Assembly (NCBI GenBank): GCA_035771175.1
Contig: CM069600.1
Location: 2,990,449-3,054,448 of the forward strand
Direction: 5' to 3'
DNA length: 64,000 nt
Source of the DNA: Paratinospora sagittata
Lineage: Eukaryota > Streptophyta > Magnoliopsida > Ranunculales > Menispermaceae
Positions within the stretch are counted from its first letter, which is position 1, and each line of letters starts with the position of its first letter. Shown here in pieces: positions 26,555 through 36,365 of this stretch. Both the position numbers and the translations under genes were made by a program. Under the pieces are notes generated by a model, which was given only the letters and a program-made list of their open reading frames with translations, searched no databases and had not been told where the DNA came from.

Positions 26555-26722
26555 TGTCAAAACATTTCTCTTTTCATTATATTTTTCCTATCTATTTCCA
26601 TAGGATATGTACAATTTAAAAGAATAAAATCTAAACAAATCTTTGCTATTTTCAAACATTATTGTCTACAATTACGGCTCACGCCAAAACGTTATTGTCT
26701 ACAATTGCTGCTCACGCCAACA
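26555..26722 (-). repeat. Copia 3' LTR
   Basis: 168 bp, preceded (minus-strand sense) by the polypurine tract at 26723-26734. Contains two tandem copies of a ~32-bp unit (GGCGTGAGC...ATTGTAGACAATAA) at its U3 start, so the terminal motif TTGGCGTGAGC occurs twice. Confidence 0.9.
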
Positions 26723-26729
26723 CTCCCCC

Positions 26730-27578
26730 TCAAGTTGATGCATAGAGGTCTCGCATGCCCAACTTGTCAAGTGAGTTGTAGAGGTCCTTGCTCGATACAA
26801 CTTTTGTAAGGATATCCGCCAATTGATCTTCAGATTTCACAAATGGAAACCTAATTGTTTGTGCTTCAAGATTTTCCTTGATGAAGTGTCGATCTACCTC
26901 CACATGTTTAGTACGATCATGTTGAATGGAATTATGGGAAATTGCAATTGCAGCTTCATTGTCACACAAAAGATCCATCTCAGAGTTAGGAGCAAACCCA
27001 ATTTCAGTAAGTAGCTTTCTTAGCCAGAGGAGTTCACAAAGACCTTTAGCCATTCCCCTAAACTCAGTTTCAGCACTTGACAAAGCTACCACTTTTTGCT
27101 TCTTGCTTCTCCAGGTTACAAGATTTCCTCCAACAAATGTAAAATATCCCGAGGTGGACTTTCTATCAGTGATATTACCTGCCCAATCCGCATCCGTATA
27201 TCCATAAACCATCAACTGACTATTATGTTTTGAGAACATAAGCCCCTTGCCTGGAGATGACTTCAAGTATCGAAGTATTCGAATCACTGCTTCCATGTGG
27301 CTTTTACTTGGATTATGCATAAACTGGCTTACAACACTCACAACGTATGCAATATCTGGACGAGTATGAGAGAGATAAATGAGTTTACCAACTAATCTTT
27401 GGTATCTACCTTTATCTGTTGGTACTTGGTCTGGGTATTCTCTAAGTTTGTGATTCTGAACAATGGGGGTGTCTGCAGGTCTACACTCCAACATCCCTAC
27501 TTCGGTTAGCAAGTCTAATATGTATTTCCGTTGAGAAAGAAATATACCTTGCTTAGACCTAGCAACTTCAATTCCCAA
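26730..27578 (-). pseudogene. Copia RT C-terminus and RNase H (frame-shifted from pol)
   Basis: Encodes the end of RT (IFLSQRKYILDLLTEVGMLE ... TPIVQNHKL) and the RNase H domain with ADWAGN, ALSSAETEF and LLCDNEAAI. It ends with KHVEVDRHFIKE and DQLADILTK, the normal copia C-terminus. It is in a different frame from the upstream pol segment because bases are missing near 27575-27590, just after the KNLGGL motif, so the polyprotein is broken there. Confidence 0.9.
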
Positions 27579-30129
27579 GAAATACTAGTCCTCCCAGATT
27601 CTTCATCTCAAATTCAGTTGCTAATTGCTTTTGAAGTAGAGAGATTTCTTCTTCATCATCTCCTGTAATAATCATGTCATCTACATAGACTATCAGAGCC
27701 GTTACCTTACCCAACTGATGTGTCAAAAACAAAGTGTGATCAGAGTTACTTTGTTGGAAGCCATATTTCTTCATTGCCAAGCTAAGCCTTCCAAACCATG
27801 CTCGCGGTGATTGCTTCAGTCCGTACAATGCTCGCTGCAATTTACACACCACTCCATTATCTGAAGAAGCTATATAACCTGGAGGAATATCCATATACAC
27901 CTCTTCTTGGAGGTCACCGTTGAGAAAAGCATTTTTCACATCAAATTGATGCAAAGGCCAATCAAGATTTGCTGCAAGGGACAATAACACTCTAACGGTA
28001 TTCAACTTGGCTACAGGTGAGAAAGTCTCCTGGTAATCAACCCCATATGTCTGCGTATATCCCTTTGCTACTAGTCTCGCTTTGTACCGCTCAATAAATC
28101 CATCTGTTTTGTGTTTAATGGAGAACACCCATTTGCATCCCACTGTCTGTTTTCCTTCAGGTAATGGAACAAGAGTCCATGTATCATTTTTTAGTAGTGC
28201 CTTCATTTCTTCCTTTATAGCTCGGGTGCATCTTGGATTTGCCAATGCCTCATGAACATTAGTAGGAATCTGACATGTGGAGAGTTCCTGTGCAAAATTC
28301 TTAAGAGGTTCAGATAGTTTCTCGGTGGATACATAGTTAGCAATCGGATACCTCGACCTTCTTTCTTCAATATCTGGAGAATATCTATTAGGTGGCTTGC
28401 CGCGATTATACCTAGGAGGTAAAACATATCCCGCAGAATCATCTATGTCATTGATATGTAAGGGTGTAAGAGTGGTACTTACCTCAGGATTATTCTCAGG
28501 AGAGGATTCGGCTGGCACTTCAGAGGAAGGGGATATAGGCTCGGTTTCAGATGTTGCATGCTCTGCATTCAGAAATACCTCAATTTCACAGTTCACATCG
28601 CCTGAGTTATCATTCGGCCCATCATGCTCATGCGGCTTCTCATTCCGATTCTGTTCCTCATGCTTAGACGACCCCTCAAGTCTGAACCAATCAAAATCAT
28701 TTGGTGTCTCATGCTGGGACCAATTCAACTCTTGATTATGTATCTCCCCCTGAAGAGGAGAAGGAGGGGCCGTAGATGGAAAAAACATGTCAGTTTCCAA
28801 AAATTGAACATCCATAATCACATAGAGTTTTCGGGTAGTAGGATCGTAGCAACGGTACCCTTTTTGATGGATACCATAGCCCAAAAACACACACCGACGT
28901 GCACATGGATCAAGCTTACTGCTTTGGTTTTTGTGGAGATACCCGTAGGCGACACACCCAAAGATACGAGGAGGAAGCATCAGTGCCGTAGGTATGGACA
29001 CATGATCGGAAAGAGATTGAAGGGGTGTTTTGAATGATAAAACCTTGGATGGCATTCGGTTGAGAAGGTGGACGACAGTTGAGACGGCATCGGTCCAAAA
29101 ACGTTTGGGCATATTGGCACCAAGAAGCAGAGCACGAGCAGTCTCCAGAAGATGTCTATTCTTCCTCTCGGCGACACCGTTCTGTTGGGGTGTTTGTGAG
29201 CATGAAGTTTCATGAATTAAACCATGGTGGGAAAAATAAGATTGAAGATCCTTATTAATATATTCACCACCATTATCAGAGCGGAGAACCTTCATGGTGG
29301 CACCGTACTGAGTACCAACCATAGCATGAAATGTTTTAAAAACACCGAGAACGTCATCTTTGTGTTTTAGCAAGTAGAGCCATGTCATACGGGTACAATC
29401 ATCCACAAAAATAACAAACCAACGAAAGCCAGACATATTAGCAATGGGCGAGGGCCCCCAGACATCAGAGTGAATTAATGCAAATGGAGTGTCACTTTTA
29501 TTCATGCTCAATGGGTAAGTAGCGTGATGGCTCTTAGCCAAAACACAAGTATCACACTTCAAGTCAGAAGGCTGCAAATGCTTAAACAAATCAGGTAAAA
29601 CATGCTTCAAATACGGAAAAGATGGGTGTCCCAAGCGTCGATGCCATAGCCACAATGTTGTTTCTTTATTGACATGCAGATTGTTCATGTTGTTGGCCTG
29701 GCCGATGTCATCCACATAATATAATTCCCCCCTCTTAGTACCACGTCCAATTATCTCCTTGGTGAGAATATCCTGGATAAGACAAAAGTTTGGATAAATA
29801 AGTACAACATAGCCAAAGTCTGCAGTAAGCTGACTTATAGACAACAGTTTATGGGATAAAGACGGAACAAGTAAAATGTTGGATAAAGTGAGGGATGGAG
29901 ATAAAGTCACAGAGCCAGCTCCAGTGACTGGTGAGATAACACCATTGGCATTAGCTATGCTGGTGCGTCGTGGAAGAGAAGTGTGAGAGAAGTCCGAAGC
30001 AGCAAAAGTCATGTGGTCCGTGGCCCCCGAGTCGAGAAGCCATGCCCCACAATCCGCATTGCTATGGGAGGTAAAAAGAGCAAGACCAGAGATACCTGAG
30101 TTTAAGTTGGGAGGAACATCCGTGGACAT
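27568..30129 (-). pseudogene. Copia pol: protease, integrase, reverse transcriptase
   Basis: An 853-residue open stretch. Protease DSGATDHM at ~31-38; GAG-pre-integrase with HRRLGHPS and CDTC ~160-205; integrase core with HSDVWG, RSDNGGEY and VAERKNR giving the D,D,E triad (~215-345); RT from [11 protein letters not shown] with FDVKNAFLNG and the catalytic YVDDM ~640-835. It is open throughout but joined out of frame at both ends: to gag by a frameshift near 30235-30245 and to RNase H by one near 27580. In an intact element all of this is a single polyprotein. Confidence 0.92.
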
Positions 30130-31181
30130 TGCAGCCGACTGTATAAGAGAGAGATGAGGTTCGGCACGAGCAACAACAGCCGTGCCTGAACGTCTACTAG
30201 TGCCGGGGCCATCAGGACGCTTACGGGATTGAAGATCATGCCACCAATCAGGTACCCATGCAACTTAAAGCAGTTTTCACGTGTGTGTTTCTGGTTGCCA
30301 CAATGAGAGCATTTTTTTCCCTCAGTAGAATGCCGGTGCTTGGCAGATTTACTATGGCCAGAGGTGCTTAACGAGAGAGCTTTCGACGCCAAGACAGCCC
30401 CCTGGGGCCCATCGGTGTCATGGGTAGTCATCACTTGTTGTCGAATAGCCTCCAGCCTAACATGCGCATAAGCCTGTTCAACCGTAGGAAATGGTTTTAT
30501 CTGTAAAACATCAGCACGAATGTTGTCTAGCCGATCATCAAGACCATCCAGAAAAACATAAACACGGTCTTCTTGGATGATCCGATTATAGTGTTGAATA
30601 TCAACAGAACATTCCATAGGATTCAGTCGGCGAAAATCAATTTCACGCCATAGACCCTGCAACGCTGTGTAATATTTCTCTAGCGAGCCCACAGCTTGTT
30701 TCAGTCTACTCACACGACGTCGAAGATCATACACTTGCGATGTATCACTACCATCGAAGAAGGTAGTTGCAATAACATCCCAAACCACTTTTGCCGTGGG
30801 AAAGCGAATAAAATTGCCAATTAAAGACGGATCCATGGAAGTAATTAACCAACCTTTAACAATAGCATTATCAGTGCGCCACTTGCGAAAGGAAGGATCA
30901 GTTGATGGCGGCTGGGGAAAGTCGCCGTTAATGTACCCCAGTTTGTCCTTGCCCGAGATATACATCTCAACAACCTGGGATCACAGTGCATAGTTGGAAC
31001 CGTCCAACTTAATGTCGATCTGAGCAGCAGATGTTTCAGTGGTGATGGTCGGGGTCCGAGTGTTATTCAAAACTTCAGTCATCCTTGTAGTCAATTCAAG
31101 GATAGGATTAGAGAGATTGGACGCGTTGCCAGGAGTATTTTGGTCATTAGAATCCGCCACGGGAGGAAGGGTAGGGTGCAA
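30102..31181 (-). pseudogene. Copia gag (nonsense mutation)
   Basis: The first part (31181-30981) runs from MHPTLPPVADS to IDIKLDGSNYAL. It meets TGA at 30981-30983 where related elements have tryptophan (the copia at 54 kb reads NYGLWSQ). The frame then continues to 30102 through YINGDFPQPP, the UBN2-like gag core and a CX2CX4HX4C zinc knuckle (CSHCGNQKHTRENC). Just after the knuckle the sequence shifts frame, so the link to protease is lost. Confidence 0.85.
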
Positions 31182-31366
31182 TACTCGGATCTGTGATTTT
31201 TGGAGATGCGGTCGATCTTGAGAAGTTTATTGCATTATAACAAGTGGGTCAATTCTCTTTTCTCCAAAATTTTTTTTTTTTTTTTTTTTTTTTTAAGCTT
31301 CAAAGTATATATATATTTGAGATCCAAATTAACAAGGAGATCCAATTATATATATATAAAACCCTT

Positions 31367-31548
31367 AATCTCTTCTGCCCATCTTACCAAAAAAGAAAAA
31401 AGAGAAAGAGAGAAGGGGTCCGCGTCTTTTAATCTCTTCTGCCCATCTTACCAACAAAGAAAAGAGAGAAAGAGAGAAGGGGGCCCGCGTTTCTTAACCT
31501 CTTATGCCCATCTTAATCTCTTTTGAGATGAAGGGGGCCCGCATCTAT
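31367..31548. repeat. Tandem repeats in copia leader
   Basis: Two good copies and one decayed copy of a ~65-bp unit: AATCTCTTCTGCCCATCTTA, then a purine-rich GAAAGAGAGAAGGGG tract and CCGCG/CCCGC. They lie in the untranslated leader between the primer binding site and gag. A 26-base T-run (about 31269-31294) lies on the gag side. Confidence 0.75.
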
Positions 31549-32084
31549 TAAAAAAAGGAGAGCAAGTGGGCAACACTTCAATATATATGTCTTATGATAG
31601 CATATATGTCTTATGATAGCAGATCTGACGAGATTTGAATCAAATCTCGAAAGATTGAAGCAACTTCGGGCTTCGGAGGTTTGCAAACGATCTTTTGGCC
31701 GGAAGAAGAGGTAGATGACGCCGGCGGAGAAGCGAGAGTTCAGCAGAAGCAGCTGCAGCAGCGGTTCCGGCGTGGTTTCTGATGAGCGCTTTCCTGCTGT
31801 TCCGACGAGCGTTTTCAGTGGAAATGAAGACTCTTCTTGTTGCGGATCTTGCTGTAGTTTAGTGTCGGTGTCTTGGCCGTCGGACGGCGAGTCTCTCGGA
31901 TGAGGAGCTTTTCAGTCTTGAAATTGTAAGTTCGACTTTTTACACTCTGTCAAGCTCGAGCTCTCCTCACCGGATCGTTAGATTCGGCTGTGGCTGCACT
32001 TCAAGAAGCAGCAGGGGTGTGATCGTTGATGGACGTCGCCGGAATACGGTGGGGCTCGAGAGAATCGGCTCAGATGGTTCGTAA

Positions 32085-32100
32085 CCTCGCTCTGATACCA
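32085..32100 (-). other. Copia primer binding site
   Basis: Minus strand TGGTATCAGAGCGAGG directly beside the 5' LTR; the first 12 bases are the standard plant copia site complementary to the 3' end of initiator tRNA-Met. Confidence 0.9.
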
Positions 32101-32268
32101 TGACAAAACATTTCTCTTTTCATTATATTTTTCCTATCTATTTCCATAGGATATATACAATTTAAAAGAATAAAATCTAAACAAATCTTTGCTATTTTCA
32201 AACATTATTGTCTACAATTACGGCTCACGCCAAAACGTTATTGTCTACAATTGCGGCTCACGCCAACA
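32101..32268 (-). repeat. Copia 5' LTR
   Basis: 168 bp, matching the 3' LTR except at about three positions (for example GACAAAACA versus GTCAAAACA at one end, GGATATATA versus GGATATGTA inside). Same internal tandem 32-bp unit. Confidence 0.9.
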
Positions 32269-34685
32269 AAAACAACATTAATACAACGAAAATTAACATA
32301 AGGAAATACTATTATATATTTAACAAAAGTTTGATAGTTATTACATCCCCTTTTCTCAAAATAAAGATAAAAAGGGCAGGGCCCCTACAAAAGTAGCAAA
32401 AAAGAAAAGGAGAAGACAAAAGAGAGGCATTAGAAGCCTGGAATCACCACCATTGTTACGCCGACCTGGAGGGACCGAGCGAAAGCGCATATACAAAAGT
32501 CTCCACATGAACCGGGTTTGGCCATCGCCCCCGGTATAAGTTCAGCCTAACCCATCTTATATCCCTGGAAAGATTAACAACGGGCTGAGCTCAACAACTC
32601 AGTGAGATCAAGCAGGGTAAACGAGGCTTATGTGCATAATAATAAGTACAAAACAACAGTCATCAAAAAGTTATGCCACAACAATACAATCAAGCAATGA
32701 ATGGTGGCCACACGGCCTTTCAAGCCAGGCACAATGCAGCTAGCAACCTGTGAGCCGAGGCGCCAATGCAACATGTAGCAACTTAGAGGTCTCATGAGTT
32801 CCAGCGCTTAAAGTGGCAACATGACACCTCGTGGGCCAGTGGTACTGTTGCTAGCAACCCATAGGTTCAACGTCCCAAACAGTGACAAAGCCACCGCACG
32901 GTCCAACTTGATGTTGGCATGGTACCATGGGTTCAAAGTCCGACTGTCATGATAAAGTATGTAGTAAACCGTTTTTCATGCATGAAGTAGAGCATGGTAA
33001 CGTTTATGATGCATGATGTTGTGTAAAGTATCATTAAACAAGTAAGAAACGCAAACCTAGCCTTCATTTCCTACCTTAACACACTTATGGCGGCACGACG
33101 TCTAACTTTCTTCTTTAAAGTGTGTGGGAGCACAAGAAAGCACAAAGGGGTCAAGAGAGAGCGTGGCGGGGCGGTTTTGGATCTGTGGGGGTCACCCCTA
33201 TTTGGGGCCGACCTCCCCATTAGGGAAGCCCTGGGGGACTTCCCACAAGGAGGAGCGTCTTCCCTCCTTTAGGGAGACGCCTAATACCTGGGGAGGTCCG
33301 TACAGGTGTCGAATACAATGGTCCATTCCACGGAAGGAAAATGGAGAAAAAGTGAGAAATTTTCAGGGTGTTACAATTTATTATTAATAAGTTCATAGCT
33401 AGGGAGAGATATGAAACCTAATTATAAGTATTATAGACTTTACATAGTTCAATAGAAGCTTCTAATTTATTACCCTTGACCATATTCTTATGTGATTACA
33501 CGTTTATTAACTTTTTAATTCCACTTACCTTTGACAAGGATTTTTGTAAGGAGATGACTGAGTGGATTATACCAAAGGCCAATGTTGTCAAGGCAATCCC
33601 TAAGCAATTCAACTTGTTTAGGCAAGGTTGTGTCTTCTAGCCATAGTCAAGCACGGGCTAGGAGATAAAAATTAAAAAACACTCATAATATAAATATATA
33701 ATTTGTTTGCATGTAATGTTAATCTTTTTAAGTTTTAAAACTTATACATAACCTAATGAAAATTCTTTAACTTTATGAATGATATTCTAAACTTAAAACT
33801 TGTTAAAAAATAGTTCTACCATATTAGAAGATGCTTCACCATTTACTATTTGAATAATTATTCTTTTAAGACCAAAACAAGCTGATTTTTGTAGGTCGTA
33901 AAGTATTTCTAATTTGAACTGTATTTTTTTTAAGAAGACAGTTGATAAAAATGAACCAAAACGTTGAGATACCTTTTACGTAGTTCTTTAAATGTTTTTT
34001 AAGAATTATTGTGATAGTTGTAAAATCTTAAAAATTTTGAAGAACCCCAAGAACTGCCTAGAGATGAAGATTGTTTGGGTGGTGATGGCCAGTTGATGCC
34101 TAGAAAACAACGCCAAAGACACGAATGAATTATCTAGTTGAATGGACCTATTGTGTGGCCAAGAATGGCACGACCTTTATGGCTGGTAGTGTAGTTTGAC
34201 CAACATAAACTAAAGGTGAGTTTAGTTTCATGAGCCAAGCCTATAAATATCAAGGTATGACGGATCCATTTGTAGGCTTAGCTTAAGGATTTTGTTCTTA
34301 AAACTTCTTTTATGATTTATATTTTCTATTAAGGTTTTTAGACAACTTGACTTATGTTCGTATGTATATATATACATCTCTACCATACTTATCAAATTTT
34401 ACAGTTATGAAATAAAACAGTAAAAATAATCGAGGTGATGGTGACATCTACGAAGTTTTTTTTCCCTAGCCAAAACAAGCATTGTTCAATAAAAAAAAAA
34501 TGTTACACAAGTTTCTTAATAAAACAATTTGCTAATCTAAAGGGTGTGTTTATTATATCTCTAACTCTTGCTTATCAAATGTCTCCACTTGAAATCAACC
34601 TTCCATGCAATTATTCTACTTTTCAATTACTAAAGGTTTAAAAAATTGTGGGGCGTAGTTGATGTGGTTTGTCTTTATGAAGCAT

Positions 34686-35518
34686 GGTAGGGGTTGACCA
34701 ACTGAACCAACAAACTTGACCAAAGGTTTTTGGATTGGTTTCAGTTTTTTAACTTTTAGAGTGGGTCTATCTGGTTCTCTAATAAATCACCCAAGATATT
34801 TGGTTTAAATGAGTAACTTCATTTCTAACTAACCTGATTAAATTAATAATGTTAAGGGCCTGTTTGGTTTGAGATTCAATTCTGCTTTTGAAAGCAAAGA
34901 TTCCATGAATTGAGTTGTTCTCCGATGAAACTTTAAATTTTACGAAGGAAAAACTTTTTATTGTTTTCTTCTGTGTTTTCTGAATTCATTACTCCAAAAA
35001 CTCTTTTCAAAAATTTTATTTGAGAAATGGTTTCTAAATCTTAACCAAACAGGGCCTAGTATATTTAAAAATTCTGAAACATTGAATGTTCATATACACC
35101 ATTTTCATGCTAGTTCATTTATTTAGGAAGGTAAGATATTGGAGTCCATGTTAAAAAAACCTCCAACCTAGAAGCCCAACAAGTTTAAAAGAAACTTCAT
35201 GTAAGAGGGGAGGGAGGGGGCTTTGATTTTGTAGAGGGGGAGAGCCCTCCTATCTCTTGTCCTCTGCCTCCCTTTAGTCCCACTGCCGTCTTTAAAATCA
35301 AATCCTGCCTCCCAAATCTTTGCATTAAAAAGCTAAGAGGTCATAACTATTATGCTTGGAGTAATTCAAAGGAAGACCCAACCAATAATTTGATCAATCG
35401 GGTTTTGATAAGTCATTTTATGGTTGAGTCGTTTTTGTCAAGAGAATGTCATCTGAAAGGTTCGGGTTAGTTTGAAATGAAGGTCAAAACTAAATTTGAG
35501 CTAGCCATCCACCCCTAA
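34686..35518. mobile_element. Non-autonomous DNA element at the outer end of the right arm
   Basis: Similarity to the left arm breaks at about 34690 and resumes at about 35512, so this ~830 bp is an insertion. Ends read TAGGGGTTGACCAACTGAAC and (reverse complement) TTAGGGGTGGATGGCTAG, weak inverted ends. It contains a MITE (34856-35056) and no coding sequence. Confidence 0.4.
34856..35056. mobile_element. MITE, Tourist/hAT-like
   Basis: Starts GGGCCTGTTTGGTTTGAGAT and ends ATCTTAACCAAACAGGGCC, inverted ends matching over about 14 bp, total 201 bp. Flanks are TAA and TAG, compatible with a 3-bp TWA-type duplication. No ORF. Confidence 0.6.
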
Positions 35519-36094
35519 GTGAGGTTTCAGCCACCTTGAGGTGGTACAAGGCTTAAGCCTCACATTTTAAAACAACATAAAAATAAAACAACAAAAATCT
35601 TTTAAAAGTATTAATATCAATAATGAATGAAGAAATATCTGAAATGAACAAAATGTGAAGTTGCGAACTACTTTTATTGTTTTGAACGTGAACCTTTTCT
35701 TCATTATATACTGCTGATGATAATATTTTTATATTGATTTTTCTCTATGTATTTGGACAAGTTTGATGGAAGAAAGTCTTGGAAACCTGTGGTGGTTTCA
35801 TTATAAAATCATGAATTTAGAATTATTCTCAAGAACAGTTTCACATGACTGGCACTTCTTAATGGCAGAAGTTTGGACTTGGTTCATCTGAGCAAACTCG
35901 AAGAACTGAAGTTCATGCAGTAGCTTGATTTCTGAAACCAATTTTCTGGTCTGGTGGTTTGGCATCTGTGCTCGTGTACCTGTCTTCGCTTATGAATTTT
36001 TTCTCTTTTTTGGTACCTTTTAGTGGCTTTTCACTGTTGCATTGGGTTGTTTTTTAGCTCTTACATTACAACTATTGGAATATGGTTATTCTAG

Positions 36095-36365
36095 GCATCA
36101 CAATTGCTGAGTACTTCAGAGATATGGATTACAATGTAAGTGCGATGGCTGATTCTACTTCTCGATGGGCTGAAGCACTAACAGGGAGTCTGGCAAGTGC
36201 CTCTCTTTATATTTTGCATTCTTCAGGCCTTCAACTTTACATTCTTATTTTCATTGTAGATGTGGGATACTCGTGTTTTACACAATTAAAAGTAAGTACT
36301 GCAGGTTTAAATTTTTGCAGGTTTTCTGGGGTCTGGACAAGAACATGACTTGTCGTCGCCATCAA
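36095..36365 (+). pseudogene. VHA-A: V-ATPase subunit A, central exons (pseudogene continued)
   Basis: After a TTCTAG acceptor, 36095-36199 encodes [18 protein letters not shown] and TSRWAEAL, the strongly conserved region that follows the nucleotide-binding core of V-ATPase subunit A. It then has an apparent small deletion before a degenerate GSLAS. A second block from 36321 (after TTTTTGCAG) reads [14 protein letters not shown], corresponding to the family's VFWGLDK motif, and then reaches a stop. Together with 16826-17356 this is one ancient multi-exon gene copy cut apart by about 19 kb of transposons. The intervening ATP-binding exons and all C-terminal exons are missing. Confidence 0.75.

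Larger units (their letters stand above)
26555..32268 (-). mobile_element. Ty1/copia retrotransposon, complete but mutated
   Basis: Two 168-bp LTRs (26555-26722 and 32101-32268), TG...CA ends, and a perfect 5-bp target duplication AAAAC (26550-26554 and 32269-32273). The primer binding site abuts the 5' LTR (TGGTATCAGAGC on the minus strand, at about 32089-32100, complementary to initiator tRNA-Met). The polypurine tract TTGAGGGGGAG abuts the 3' LTR. Coding order is gag-protease-integrase-RT-RNase H, that is copia order. The LTRs differ at about three positions, so insertion was fairly recent, yet the coding region has one nonsense codon and two frameshifts. It inserted into the gypsy solo LTR. 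Confidence 0.92.
26461..33375 (-). mobile_element. Ty3/gypsy solo LTR (1.2 kb) split by a copia insertion
   Basis: Read on the minus strand it starts TGTAACACCCTGAAAA (at 33375) and ends CGAGGTGTGACA (at 26461), typical chromovirus-like LTR termini. It is flanked by a perfect 5-bp duplication ATTTA (26456-26460 and 33376-33380). Removing the 5.7 kb copia element leaves about 1196 bp with no gag-pol, so it is a solo LTR left by LTR-LTR recombination. The site interrupts the right arm of the inverted repeat; the uninterrupted left-arm equivalent is at about 21605. Confidence 0.8.
24694..34690 (-). repeat. Right arm of long inverted repeat, carrying nested insertions
   Basis: Inverted counterpart of the left arm, in blocks 24694-25561, about 26311-26460 and 33376-34690. 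It is interrupted by LTR-like sequence (25562-26310) and by a gypsy solo LTR containing a copia element (26461-33375). Starts with GTGTCACAACTCATGGGAAA, matching the rc of the left arm's inner end at about 22780-22800. The outer end reads GTGGTTTGTCTTTATGAAGC, matching the left arm at about 18384-18402 inverted. A further stretch of similarity resumes at about 35512 after another insertion. Confidence 0.7.

Noticed and set aside
28397..29215. Plus-strand ORFs opposite copia pol
   Set aside because: Antisense shadows of the integrase/RT coding strand.
33087..33387. Overlapping ORFs near the right end of the gypsy LTR
   Set aside because: LTR sequence; frames run through the LTR terminus.
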